DNA of 29,985 nt from CAZRUA01 sp964603125 (GCA_964603125.1 CAZRUA010000037.1:1-29985); one strand, 5' to 3'. Positions 15,200 through 24,052 are shown, counted from the first letter of the stretch. Notes: generated by a model from the sequence alone, not told the origin. Made by a program: numbers and translations.

Positions 15200-16207
15200 T
15201 TATGTTTTTAATATCGTTGCACTCCAACTATTCCCTATTCCAAAACCTGCAATTAAAATATTCATATTGGGTTTTATTTTTCCGTTTTGCTTTGCATCCA
15301 TCATTGCTAATGGAATTGTAGATGAAACTGTATTCCCAACATCTTCAATGTAAAAGTAGAATTTTTCTTGACTAATTTTTAATTTTTTTCTAAGCGTTTC
15401 TAGCATAAAGCCATTTGCTTGATGTAAAATAAATAAATCTATTTGATCTTGCGTTAAATCATTTTTAGCCAGAGTATCTTCAACTAGTTTTGGTACTGTT
15501 TTTAGTGCAAATAAAAATATTTCGGTACTATCCATGCGCATTTGCCCAACAGGTAAACTGTATTGTTTTAAATAATCACCATCAATTGGATTTCTAAAAC
15601 CGCTTCTCTCCACTAACAAGTTACAGGCTCCATTGCCGTCTGTGCCAAATATAAATTCACTGATTTCCGTTCCTATTTCAAATTGGTTTGAAATGAGTGT
15701 AGCAGTGGCAGCGTCGCTAAATAAACTTCTTAATTCTAAATCATTTTTATGTATTACCTTACTTGGAATATCAGCGGTTATAAAAAGTACTGTTTTAAAC
15801 ATACCACTTTCAATATAGGCTTTTGCCATGGAAAGGCCATATAAATACCCACTGCAACCATATGGTAAATCTATGCTTGCACAGTTAGAAGGTAAATTCA
15901 ATCTGCTGTGAAGAATACAGGAACTTGCAGGAGCTATGTAGTCGAATCCTTCTGAACAGAATACGACTAAATCAATTGATTCTTTTTTGTGTTCAGGATG
16001 TTCTTCGAAAAAAAATTCGCCTACTTTAAAAGCCATATCGCTGGCAATTTCGTCAGGCGCACTTATCCTTCTGTTTTTTATTCCCGTTCTTCTTAAAATA
16101 TCATCTTCGGTTATTTTTTCAAATTCTTCAACCAAATCTTTATTAGATAAGATTTTTTCAGGTAGGTAGCACGACTGGGCTATTATTTTGGCTTTATTGG
16201 TTTTCAA
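15200..16207 (-). CDS. 3-oxoacyl-ACP synthase III (KAS III/FabH-like), first copy
   Basis: A 335-residue KAS III homologue, the first gene of the operon. The triad is complete: C118 in PYGCSGYLYGL, H262 in LHQANGFM and N292 in VGNTVSSTIPL. RRTGIKNRR (39-47) and AGFGIGNSW near the end are also family features. It differs clearly from the other copy, so the two may use different primers or act in successive condensations. No ATG is available: the start is TTG at 16207, 8 bases after a TAAATTTG promoter box. The next in-frame Met is residue 58, inside the conserved fold. Confidence 0.9.
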   Translation of the reverse strand: MKTNKAKIIAQSCYLPEKILSNKDLVEEFEKITEDDILRRTGIKNRRISAPDEIASDMAFKVGEFFFEEHPEHKKESIDLVVFCSEGFDYIAPASSCILHSRLNLPSNCASIDLPYGCSGYLYGLSMAKAYIESGMFKTVLFITADIPSKVIHKNDLELRSLFSDAATATLISNQFEIGTEISEFIFGTDGNGACNLLVERSGFRNPIDGDYLKQYSLPVGQMRMDSTEIFLFALKTVPKLVEDTLAKNDLTQDQIDLFILHQANGFMLETLRKKLKISQEKFYFYIEDVGNTVSSTIPLAMMDAKQNGKIKPNMNILIAGFGIGNSWSATILKT

Positions 16208-16215
16208 CTTGATAA

Positions 16216-16249
16216 CAAATTTAACATTAGATTTTAATTATTTTACAAA
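16216..16249 (-). promoter_or_regulatory. Promoter of the KAS III-ACP-SDR-GT2 operon
   Basis: Minus strand: TTTG at 16246-16249, a 22-base spacer, then TAAATTTG at 16216-16223. Both boxes match the Bacteroidota consensus (TTTG and TAnnTTTG) with spacing in the reported range. The TTG start codon follows 8 bases later, implying a leader of only a few bases. Confidence 0.65.
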
Positions 16250-16265
16250 TTGGCATTTTATTTGT

Positions 16266-16295
16266 TTTGTAAATTCGAAATAAATAGTAATTTAG
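16266..16295 (+). promoter_or_regulatory. Promoter of the small secreted protein gene
   Basis: TTTG at 16266-16269, an 18-base spacer, then TAATTTAG at 16288-16295, one mismatch from TAnnTTTG. It precedes the ATG at 16322 by 26 bases and is back to back with the operon promoter at 16216-16249. Confidence 0.5.
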
Positions 16296-16321
16296 CATTA
16301 TCAAACTTAAAAAAAATTAAA

Positions 16322-16768
16322 ATGAAAAAGATTTTATCAGTTATTGCATTAGCAACATTTATGATTGCTTCAGGTTCAATCAGCGCTCAAAAACTAAAAG
16401 GTAAAACAGTAACTCCAGTGGCTTCATCTACTCCAGCTGTTGTTGAAACTGAGCCGTATTTAATTTTTAAAGGAACAGTAACTGACGATATGTTTACAGG
16501 TAAAGAGGTTATGTTTAACCTTAAGGGTTGTAAATCAATGCAAGAAGCTCGTGAAATTGGAAATAAATTAAAATCAAAGGATGCTAATATCACTACAACT
16601 TCAGTAACAACACCAGATAAAGGTGCTGTATATTATTTAGTAGCTGAAGTTAACACAACTAAAGACAAAAAATATTGGGCTCAAAAGTGGATTGATATTG
16701 GTGTTACTTACGCAATAGTAAACGGAGAAAGAGTTGAATTATCTGAAGTTGTTGCTGGAAACAAATAA
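16322..16768 (+). CDS. Small secreted protein of unknown function
   Basis: From the ATG at 16322 the protein has 148 residues. The signal peptide MKKILSVIALATFMIASGSISAQ is textbook, with cleavage expected after SAQ. The mature part has a Pro/Thr/Val linker, then a compact domain with alternating strands (LIFKGTVTDDMFTGKEVMFN, GAVYYLVAEVNT, TYAIVNGERVELSEVV) and a single Cys. I do not recognise the family. A TTG at 16250 would put 24 extra residues before the signal peptide and lies upstream of the promoter, so it is rejected. The gene is bounded by its own promoter and a strong terminator, so it is probably transcribed alone. Confidence 0.75.
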   Translation: MKKILSVIALATFMIASGSISAQKLKGKTVTPVASSTPAVVETEPYLIFKGTVTDDMFTGKEVMFNLKGCKSMQEAREIGNKLKSKDANITTTSVTTPDKGAVYYLVAEVNTTKDKKYWAQKWIDIGVTYAIVNGERVELSEVVAGNK

Positions 16769-16788
16769 GATTATTTATAGATTTTTTT

Positions 16789-16822
16789 AGAAAAAGCGGA
16801 CTTAGTTCCGCTTTTTCTTTTT
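16789..16822 (+). terminator. Rho-independent terminator
   Basis: A perfect 12-bp stem, AGAAAAAGCGGA (16789-16800) with TCCGCTTTTTCT (16807-16818), a 6-base loop, and further T residues. It lies 20 bases after the small secreted protein's stop and 13 bases before the next start. Confidence 0.85.
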
Positions 16823-16834
16823 AATTTCGGGCGT

Positions 16835-18853
16835 ATGGCAGCAAAGCAATTAATTGAATTAAAATATAATTTTTCTGATAAAAAAGTAAAGCGTTGGGTT
16901 ACTATATTTTGTTTTGCGGTAGCATTCATTTTATACGGTAATACCATATCTAATCGATACGCGATGGATGATTCTATTGTAACCGTTTCTAACGATACAG
17001 TGCCGAATGAAAAATTTATGCCTATCAATAAAAGAGTCGTTAAGGGTATTGCTGCTATTCCTGATTTTTTTACTGAGCATTATGGAAATGAGGAAGGAAT
17101 GAGTTACGATTATCGTCCTATTACTTCATCCAGTTATGCAATTGAATATCAATTTTTTGGGCAAAATCCTCACGTTTCACACTTTATAAACGTTGTTTTA
17201 TATGGTTGTCTGCTTCTAGTTATTTTTCAAACACTACTACTTTTATTTGGCGAAGTTTATTTTGTTTTTATTTCATTCATTGTACTTTTATTTGCAGCGC
17301 ATCCGATACATACTGAGGTTGTTGCCAGTTTAAAATCTCGCGATGAAATATTTAGTTTTTTATTTTCAGTCATCGCACTTAAATACGCTATAAAATTTTA
17401 CGACAGTTCAAAATTACTGTCATTAATACTTTCGGTTATTTTTCTGACACTAGGTATTTTATCTAAACTTTCGGCAGAGTTATTTATTGTAATTATTCCA
17501 GTAAGTGTATTAATTTTTAAAGGATGGCAAAAGCGCAATGGTATTTTGTTAATCACAGCTATGATTGTACCATTCGCCATTATTTCATTAATTAATGTTA
17601 CTCTTCCGCCAGAGATTAGGTATTTTTTGCATTACGAAAATCCTTTACTGCTAGATGGAGATGGTCTTATTCCAAGGATTATTGCTAGTATTAATTGTGT
17701 AGGGTTTTATGTGATTAAGTTAGTTTTTCCAATAACATTGGTGTTTTATTATGGTCATGCAGAAGTTCGTATTGATAATGTGAGTAATGTGAATTTTGCT
17801 GTAGGCTTAGTTACTTTACTTGTAGGTGCTTATTTCTTTTTTAAACATTATAAATCAAATAAAATTTTAACATTCGGTTTGTTTTTCTTTTTCTCAACTT
17901 TACTAGCCGCTAGTAATTTGATAAAATTAGTTACAGGTATTGTTGGTGAACGTCTTGTATTTGTTAGTAGTTTGGGCTTTTGTGTGCTTATAGTTTATAT
18001 TTTATTCAGTTTAATTAAGCTCGATTTTAGAGCTCAGAATTATACTTTAAAATCTTCTTTTAAGTTGGTATTTGGTACAATTGTTTTTTTGTTTTTGGTG
18101 AGAACTTTTATTCGAAATCAAGATTGGAAAGATGAATTGACATTGTACCGCCATGACACACCTTTGGCTCCTAATTCTGCAAAAGCTAATGCAATGTTAT
18201 CTAATTATTTGTTTCCTGTAATGTCAAGGACAAATGATAATCAAGAAAGACTTTCGATGGCACAGGAAGTAATTAAGCATTATGAAATTGCTATTAGTGT
18301 TGATAGCAGCAATTATGCATGGTATCATAATTTGGCATCAACTTATGGTTCTTTTCAAGATACTTATGCTAAGGCAATACCGCTTTATAAAAAGGCGATT
18401 GAATTGAAGAGAGAAGTTGCTAAACAAAATGTTAAGGTTCATCTTTCTCCTGATTATCCTGTTGCATATCAAAATTTGGGTTATGTATATTCAATGATTG
18501 GACAAGATAGTTTGGCAATTGTGAATTTTGAAATGTCCTTAAAACAAGATCCTAAAAACGAGTTTACTTATAAGCGTTATATTGATTTATATATGAACAG
18601 AAAGAATTTGGAAGGCGCAGAGAGCATTATAAATCGAGGATTGAAGATTTTAGGAAAATCATATCAACTGTCTAGTATAAAAGGTAATTTACTATTGCAA
18701 AAAGGGGATATAAATGGTGCAGCTATGTGTTATGAAGATGCTTATGATGCATATAACGACCCAAAACTAGCCGCATATATCATAAAACAATACACAAAAA
18801 GTGGGATGACTGATAAGCTTATAAATTTTAAAAAGCGATTTGGTTTACAGTAG
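16835..18853 (+). CDS. GT-C-type polytopic membrane protein with C-terminal TPR repeats (TMTC-like)
   Basis: A 672-residue inner-membrane protein. After a first membrane helix (22-38) comes an external loop with the acidic pair D45-D46 (YAMDDS) and DYRPITSSSYAIEY, then many helices to about residue 430. HPIHTEVVASLKSRDE (156-171) is the conserved loop of TMTC/DUF1736-type proteins. The C-terminal third (about 440-672) contains tetratricopeptide units, such as YAKAIPLYKKAIEL and YQNLGYVYSMIGQDSLAIVN. Eukaryotic TMTC proteins are lipid-sugar-dependent O-mannosyltransferases. Bacterial relatives are presumed protein or lipid glycosyltransferases, but donor and acceptor here are unknown. ATG at 16835; a TAATTTCG -7-like box ends 5 bases upstream. 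Confidence 0.8.
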   Translation: MAAKQLIELKYNFSDKKVKRWVTIFCFAVAFILYGNTISNRYAMDDSIVTVSNDTVPNEKFMPINKRVVKGIAAIPDFFTEHYGNEEGMSYDYRPITSSSYAIEYQFFGQNPHVSHFINVVLYGCLLLVIFQTLLLLFGEVYFVFISFIVLLFAAHPIHTEVVASLKSRDEIFSFLFSVIALKYAIKFYDSSKLLSLILSVIFLTLGILSKLSAELFIVIIPVSVLIFKGWQKRNGILLITAMIVPFAIISLINVTLPPEIRYFLHYENPLLLDGDGLIPRIIASINCVGFYVIKLVFPITLVFYYGHAEVRIDNVSNVNFAVGLVTLLVGAYFFFKHYKSNKILTFGLFFFFSTLLAASNLIKLVTGIVGERLVFVSSLGFCVLIVYILFSLIKLDFRAQNYTLKSSFKLVFGTIVFLFLVRTFIRNQDWKDELTLYRHDTPLAPNSAKANAMLSNYLFPVMSRTNDNQERLSMAQEVIKHYEIAISVDSSNYAWYHNLASTYGSFQDTYAKAIPLYKKAIELKREVAKQNVKVHLSPDYPVAYQNLGYVYSMIGQDSLAIVNFEMSLKQDPKNEFTYKRYIDLYMNRKNLEGAESIINRGLKILGKSYQLSSIKGNLLLQKGDINGAAMCYEDAYDAYNDPKLAAYIIKQYTKSGMTDKLINFKKRFGLQ

Positions 18854-18990
18854 TGTAAAGGGCTTTCTTCTTAAATAGTCTGCAATTTTATTTTAAAGTA
18901 CTGATTTTCAATATTTTAAACATCCTATTTCTGATATTAAGTTTTTTCTATCTTATTGTTTGTGTAAAATGAGATATAGAATAACAGGGA

Positions 18991-19014
18991 TTTTTCATCG
19001 AAAAATTTTTTTTC
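18991..19014 (+). terminator. Weak hairpin with T-run, possible terminator
   Basis: TTTTTC (18991-18996) pairs with GAAAAA (19000-19005) around a 3-base loop, followed by a run of T. It is AT-only apart from one G-C pair, so it is weak. It sits in the 207-base gap 18854-19060, where I see nothing else except the promoter at 19030. Confidence 0.25.
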
Positions 19015-19029
19015 TCTCGTAAATTCTTA

Positions 19030-19037
19030 TATATTTG
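19030..19037 (+). promoter_or_regulatory. Candidate -7 element for the two-gene secreted-protein unit
   Basis: TATATTTG, exact TAnnTTTG, ends 23 bases before the ATG at 19061. The -33 region is a T-tract with no TTG. Confidence 0.45.
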
Positions 19038-19060
19038 TTATAACCTATTTTAAGAAATTT

Positions 19061-19447
19061 ATGAGAACAAAACTATTTTTAACTGCGCTTGTTGCATTTT
19101 TCTTTTGCATTTCTAGTTTAAATGCTCAGGATAATGCAACTAAAACAAAATCTACCAAAGAAACTAAATCTTCAACAGCTGTTAAGTCTGATGATGGCGG
19201 TAAAGCCATTAAAGAGGAATTAAAAAAGAGTAGAGCAACAACTAAATCTACTTACACTCCTATTGTAAAAAGTGTTTATAATAATCAAGAGAAGTTAATT
19301 CTTTCTTACTTGAACATTAATTATATCCCTAAGAGCTTTCCAAAGTATAATGATACTATGACGGATAAGCAATACGAAGATTTGATGAAAAAATGGGCGT
19401 CAGAAAATAAATCTTTTTTGAAGGAAGAATTTAAAAATCAGTTTTAA
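19061..19447 (+). CDS. Small secreted protein upstream of the T9SS giant protein
   Basis: A 128-residue protein with a signal peptide (MRTKLFLTALVAFFFCISSLNAQ). A low-complexity Lys/Thr/Ser stretch follows (about 24-65), then a mostly helical, charged C-terminal region (about 66-128) with conserved-looking aromatic residues (YLNINYIPKSFPKYND, KWASENKSFLKEEF). No family is recognised. It starts after a good promoter and ends 20 bases before the 1508-residue T9SS protein, without a terminator between them. The two are therefore probably co-transcribed and may work together at the cell surface. Confidence 0.75.
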   Translation: MRTKLFLTALVAFFFCISSLNAQDNATKTKSTKETKSSTAVKSDDGGKAIKEELKKSRATTKSTYTPIVKSVYNNQEKLILSYLNINYIPKSFPKYNDTMTDKQYEDLMKKWASENKSFLKEEFKNQF

Positions 19448-19467
19448 TTAAATTAGTAACTATAGAT

Positions 19468-22400
19468 ATGAATAAATTAATACGTTTATTTTTAGGATTA
19501 GCATTTGTTGTTTCTTTGCTAAATGCTAACAAAGTTCAGGCTCAAGGTAATTATTGTACAGCAGCTGAACCATTTTGTACAGGTACTGTAGTAACATTTC
19601 CAAATCAAACAGGTACATCAGCTGAGGCTGGTCCTAGTTATGGTTGTTTAGGTTCTCAGCCTAATCCAGCATGGTACTATTTAAAAGTGGGAACAACAGG
19701 AAATATTACCATTCAGATTGATCAGGTTGATGGTAGCGGATCAGGGATTGACGTGGATTTTATTTTATGGGGTCCTTTCACTTCACCAACAGGAGCTTGT
19801 ACTGCAGGATTAACTGCAGGTAATACAGTAGATTGTAATTTCTCTACGGCGGCAACTGAAACAGTTCATATTCCAAATGCGGTTGCGGGTCAGTATTACA
19901 TGTTGTTAATTACTAATTATGCAAATGCATCTGGTGTTGTAACTTTCCAACAAACTGCAGGTCCTGGAGCAACAGATTGTTCTGTTGTTTGCCCTACATT
20001 AAGCTTATCATCTAACTTTGCAGGTGGAACTTTACCAACTACTTTAGCTTGTAATGCTGCTGCTCAAAATGTTATCGCTAACGAATATCCTTTACCAATA
20101 GGTCAAAATATTACACCTTGTATCAAAGTTGAAGTTAGTCCTACAAATGGTTTAACTGATAATTCAATGTTTTTATACGAAGGTGGAACAACTGCAGCTG
20201 ATCAAATAGGTTGTTTTGGTCCAAATTCTGGTACATGTGCTAATTGGGCAGGAACAGTTCCTGCAAACACCAATTGGGAAGTTTGGGCAGGATATTTAGA
20301 CCCATCTTTACCACATTATATACAAATGTGTCATAACACTTCGTCAACCGCAGGTATGACTTACACTATAAAGAATTGTTTTAGTGGTGCAACTTTAGGT
20401 ACTGGAACTTTGTCTCCAGGGGGAACAGGTAACGTATGTGGAACAATGGTAACTATACCTGCTAACACTCCAATTGGAACTTCATCTTTTACTTCTGATG
20501 TTCCAGCAGCTTTAACATATAATCCTGGTCCAGCTTCTAACTGGGGAGCAGCAGTTTTTAATCCTGGTATAGCCGGTGTTGGAACACATACTGTAACTTA
20601 TAGTTTTAATGATGGGGCGGGTTGTTCAGGCTCAACCACGTGGACAGTTACCGTAACCTCTACCAATAATCCTGCATGGACCGCACCAGCAGCTTTATGT
20701 GCTAATGGTTCTGCGGTTAGTTTACCAGGTCAAGTTACCGGAACAGCTGGAGGAATGTGGTCAGGAACAGGTGTTAGTGGAAATAATTTTAATCCAGCTA
20801 CTTCTGGTGCAGGCACTTTCCCAGTAACTTATTCAGTGGGTTCAGGAGCTTGTTTAGCTACTCAAGTCAATAATATCACAGTTAATGCAGTTCCAAACGT
20901 AACTTCAGGAACAGCAAATGCTTTAACTTGTGTTTCTACAACTTCTATCTTAGATGGCGGAACTACTACACCTGGCGCATCTTTAGTTTGGAATGGTCCA
21001 GGTTTAACCAATGCTGCTGACCCGGCTACAGCTACTTCAGCAGGTACTTACACTATCACAGCTACTTCGGCAGGATGTACAAACACAGCCACGGTTTCTG
21101 TAACAAGTAATACAACCGTTCCAAATGCAAGTATAACTCCTTCTGGAACAACTTTAAACTGTTCAATAACATCTGTTACATTGGATGGAAATTCAACAAC
21201 ACCTGGTGCTACTTTGGCATGGAACGGTCCTGCTGGCCCTATAGCTGGTGATCCTATTACAGTTAGTTCGGCAGGAACATATACTTTAACAGTTACTAAT
21301 CCAGCTAATGGTTGCGTTACTACAACAACTCAAGCGGTAAGTTCTAGCGGAGGTAATCCAAATGTTGCTGTAGCAACTAGTTCAGCTCCAAATTTATTAA
21401 CTTGTAATGTTAGTTCAATTTCTCTTACAGGTTCAAGTTCAACTGGTGGTGCAACTGGAGTTTGGAGTTCTCCAACATCAACTGCTTTCACGGGAACAAA
21501 TCCTATCACTATTACAACAGCTGGTGATTTTACCTATACTGTTACTGATGGGGGAACTGGATGTCAATCAGCTCAAACAGTTTCTATTACAAGTGATATG
21601 GTAGCTCCTACAGCAGTTTTAGCAGCACCATCTGTAATCAATTGTTTAACTACGTGTGTTGCCTTAACAGTTTCTAGTACAACTCCTGCGAATGCTAATG
21701 TTGTTTGGAGTTCTGGTCCAGGAAATCCAGTTAACGTTTGTGCAGCTGGTACTTATACTGCAACCATAACAGATCCAAATAATGGCTGTGTTACAACGTA
21801 TACTTCTGATGTTACTGCTAACAATACACCTCCTGTAGCAACAATTACTTCAACTTCAACGGAATTAAACTGTTTAACATCTAGTATTCCATTAGTTGCA
21901 GGTCCTACTGGTTTAGATTTTGTTTGGTCAGGAGCTGGTTCAGGAACTACTTCTTCAATAAATGCAACTACTCCTGGTACATATACTTTAACTGTTACAG
22001 ATTTAGCTACGGGCTGTCAAAATACTACCACGCAAGCAATCACACAGAACACAACTCCGCCAAATGTTAGTATTAGCCCATCTGGTGTAATTTTAACATG
22101 TGCTGTTCCTAGTATCACATTAACAGCTTCTTCAACAACATCAGGAGTTAGTACATTTGATTGGAATAATTCTGCTGGTTCGCAAGGGAATACAAATCCT
22201 TTAGTTGTTTCGGCAGCAGATACCTATACAGCAACAGTAACTGATCCTGCAAATGGTTGTACAAGTACTGCAAGTATAACTATATCTGCCTCATCAGCTT
22301 TGCCAAATTCAGCAGTTAACGTATTAAGCACTGGAACTGAAATTACATGTACTAATGCATCAGTTACGATTGAAGGTACAACGACTTCTACAGGAAACAT

Positions 22401-23994
22401 TGGAACAGCTTGGACTGGAACAACTCCTCCGCCAGCTGGAAATCCAATAACAGTTAGTGCTGCAGGAACATATACATTTACTGTAACTGATATTACAACG
22501 GGCTGTACTTCAAGTTCAACTTATGTTGTAAACACAAATACAGCTCAACCAAATATTTCAGTTATTGGAACAGGAAATCAATTAACTTGTTTAATTACTT
22601 CCGTAAATGCAACTGCATCTACTACAACTACTGATGCTACTTTAGATTGGGGAGCTGCAGGAGCAAATCCAGTTACCATTAGCACTCCAGGCACATACAC
22701 AGCAACAGTGACGGATACAGTAAATGGTTGCGTTAATACTCAAACATTTGTTGTTACTTCAAACACAACTCAACCTACATTAACTGTTACGCCAAATAAC
22801 CCTACTTTAACTTGTTTAACAACACAATTAAATTTAGTGGCTTCAACTAACGCAACTAACAACACTATGGTGTGGACAGGTTCAGTTTCAGGTTCTGGTT
22901 CAACAATAACTGTAAATAATACTGGTACTGCAACTGTTGATGTTGTAGATACGGACAACGGTTGTATTAACACTTTAAGTGTAACAATTGCTCAAGATAC
23001 AACTAAACCTAATGTAAACCCAGGTGTTAATCAAGTGTTAGATTGTTTAGGTAATAACATTACATTAAACGGTTCTTCTTCAACTTCTGGAGCTACTTTA
23101 GCATGGAATACTCCAACTGCTGTTGGTGTTGCAAATCCAGTTTCAACTAATGCTACTGGTACTTATACTTTGGTGGTTACAAATCCTACAAATGGTTGTA
23201 CTAATTCTCAAAGTGTTACTGTTAGTCCAAACTCTTCCGCACCTTTAGCTAACGCAGGTTTAGATCAAACAATAACTTGTACAGTATCTAGTGTGAACAT
23301 TGGTCAGGCGACAGCAGGTAATAATACTTACTCATGGACTGGTCCAGGTATAAATGGAACTAACGGATCTGTTTCACCAACTTCTGTAAATGTACCAGGA
23401 ACTTATGTTTTAACTGTTACTGACGCAACCTCAGGTTGTTTCACAAAAGATTCTGTTGTAGTTAACGCTTCAGCTGTTCCGGTTGCAGCATTCACAGCGA
23501 CTCCTTTAACAGGTTTATCTCCTGTAACTGTAACTTTAGTGAACAATTCTACTAATGCTAATCAGTATTCATGGAATATTGCAGGTACACCTTCAACTGC
23601 ATTAACGCCTCAGCCAACTATAATTACAACGATTGGTACTCATACAATTATGTTAATTGCTTCTGATAATGGAGCATGCCCTGATACAGCGATGGTAACA
23701 ATTACAGTGGAATTGCCTTCAAACATTGCTATACCAAATGTGTTTACACCAAACGGAGATGGTAATAATGATTTATTTACTTTCTCTACAACTGGTATTA
23801 AAGATTTAAAAGCAGATATCTTTAACCGTTGGGGACAAAAAGTCTACACGATCACCGGACCTAACCAATCATGGGATGGAAGAATGGCAAACGGTAATGT
23901 TTGTTCAGAGGGAACTTACTATTACATATTAAAAGCTACTGGTTTTGATGGTAAGGAATATAATTACCAAGGTCCAGTTAATTTATTTAATTAA
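19468..23994 (+). CDS. Giant T9SS-exported Ig-repeat surface protein (gliding-motility-associated C-terminal domain)
   Basis: 1508 residues. The signal peptide ends at KVQAQ, near residue 26. A Cys-rich beta domain follows (about 27-170: YCTAAEPFCTG, DVDFILWGPF, YYMLLITNYA), then a region with Ig-like segments to about 480. Eleven tandem Ig/SprB-like repeats of about 78 residues span roughly 483-1336, and a PKD-like domain about 1340-1420. The end is a CHU_C/T9SS type B sorting domain: PNVFTPNGDGNNDLF, FNRWGQKVY, SWDG, GTYYYILKA. Such proteins leave the cell through the type IX system and act as surface adhesins or scaffolds. Composition is Thr/Ser/Gly/Asn-rich. It is followed by a strong terminator. 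Confidence 0.93.
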   Translation: MNKLIRLFLGLAFVVSLLNANKVQAQGNYCTAAEPFCTGTVVTFPNQTGTSAEAGPSYGCLGSQPNPAWYYLKVGTTGNITIQIDQVDGSGSGIDVDFILWGPFTSPTGACTAGLTAGNTVDCNFSTAATETVHIPNAVAGQYYMLLITNYANASGVVTFQQTAGPGATDCSVVCPTLSLSSNFAGGTLPTTLACNAAAQNVIANEYPLPIGQNITPCIKVEVSPTNGLTDNSMFLYEGGTTAADQIGCFGPNSGTCANWAGTVPANTNWEVWAGYLDPSLPHYIQMCHNTSSTAGMTYTIKNCFSGATLGTGTLSPGGTGNVCGTMVTIPANTPIGTSSFTSDVPAALTYNPGPASNWGAAVFNPGIAGVGTHTVTYSFNDGAGCSGSTTWTVTVTSTNNPAWTAPAALCANGSAVSLPGQVTGTAGGMWSGTGVSGNNFNPATSGAGTFPVTYSVGSGACLATQVNNITVNAVPNVTSGTANALTCVSTTSILDGGTTTPGASLVWNGPGLTNAADPATATSAGTYTITATSAGCTNTATVSVTSNTTVPNASITPSGTTLNCSITSVTLDGNSTTPGATLAWNGPAGPIAGDPITVSSAGTYTLTVTNPANGCVTTTTQAVSSSGGNPNVAVATSSAPNLLTCNVSSISLTGSSSTGGATGVWSSPTSTAFTGTNPITITTAGDFTYTVTDGGTGCQSAQTVSITSDMVAPTAVLAAPSVINCLTTCVALTVSSTTPANANVVWSSGPGNPVNVCAAGTYTATITDPNNGCVTTYTSDVTANNTPPVATITSTSTELNCLTSSIPLVAGPTGLDFVWSGAGSGTTSSINATTPGTYTLTVTDLATGCQNTTTQAITQNTTPPNVSISPSGVILTCAVPSITLTASSTTSGVSTFDWNNSAGSQGNTNPLVVSAADTYTATVTDPANGCTSTASITISASSALPNSAVNVLSTGTEITCTNASVTIEGTTTSTGNIGTAWTGTTPPPAGNPITVSAAGTYTFTVTDITTGCTSSSTYVVNTNTAQPNISVIGTGNQLTCLITSVNATASTTTTDATLDWGAAGANPVTISTPGTYTATVTDTVNGCVNTQTFVVTSNTTQPTLTVTPNNPTLTCLTTQLNLVASTNATNNTMVWTGSVSGSGSTITVNNTGTATVDVVDTDNGCINTLSVTIAQDTTKPNVNPGVNQVLDCLGNNITLNGSSSTSGATLAWNTPTAVGVANPVSTNATGTYTLVVTNPTNGCTNSQSVTVSPNSSAPLANAGLDQTITCTVSSVNIGQATAGNNTYSWTGPGINGTNGSVSPTSVNVPGTYVLTVTDATSGCFTKDSVVVNASAVPVAAFTATPLTGLSPVTVTLVNNSTNANQYSWNIAGTPSTALTPQPTIITTIGTHTIMLIASDNGACPDTAMVTITVELPSNIAIPNVFTPNGDGNNDLFTFSTTGIKDLKADIFNRWGQKVYTITGPNQSWDGRMANGNVCSEGTYYYILKATGFDGKEYNYQGPVNLFN
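20914..23478 (+). repeat. Eleven tandem Ig-like protein repeats encoded within the T9SS giant protein
   Basis: Each unit of about 233 bases encodes a strand with LTC or LNC, a W in the middle, AGTYT-type strand text, and an NGC or TGC near the end. Each unit thus has two Cys placed to form one disulfide. DNA copies are well diverged, not identical, so recent slippage is not indicated. The fourth unit carries two additional Cys. Confidence 0.85.
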
Positions 23995-24013
23995 TTGATT
24001 TAAATTATAAATT

Positions 24014-24041
24014 AAAACCCCGATAAAATCGGGGTTTTTTT
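24014..24041 (+). terminator. Rho-independent terminator of the giant protein gene
   Basis: AAAACCCCGAT (24014-24024) and ATCGGGGTTTT (24028-24038) form a perfect 11-bp stem around a 3-base loop, with seven T from 24035. It lies 20 bases after the stop. The T-run merges into a TATTTTTG box for the next gene. Confidence 0.9.
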
Positions 24042-24048
24042 ATTTTTG
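24041..24048 (+). promoter_or_regulatory. Candidate -7 element fused to the preceding terminator
   Basis: TATTTTTG, exact TAnnTTTG, starts on the last T of the terminator tract and ends 4 bases before the GTG at 24053. The expected -33 position falls within the terminator stem, with no TTG. Confidence 0.4.
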
Positions 24049-24052
24049 TAAG

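Noticed and set aside
15198..15227. ACP start at ATG 15227
   Set aside because: It creates a 28-base overlap and a non-ACP-like N-terminus; 15197 follows the previous stop by 2 bases.
16250..16321. TTG-initiated extension of the small secreted protein
   Set aside because: It would place 24 residues before a perfect signal peptide and lies across the promoter.
20914..23478. CRISPR-like or satellite DNA array
   Set aside because: The periodicity is about 233 bases in one long open frame encoding Ig-like domains; DNA copies are diverged and there are no spacers.
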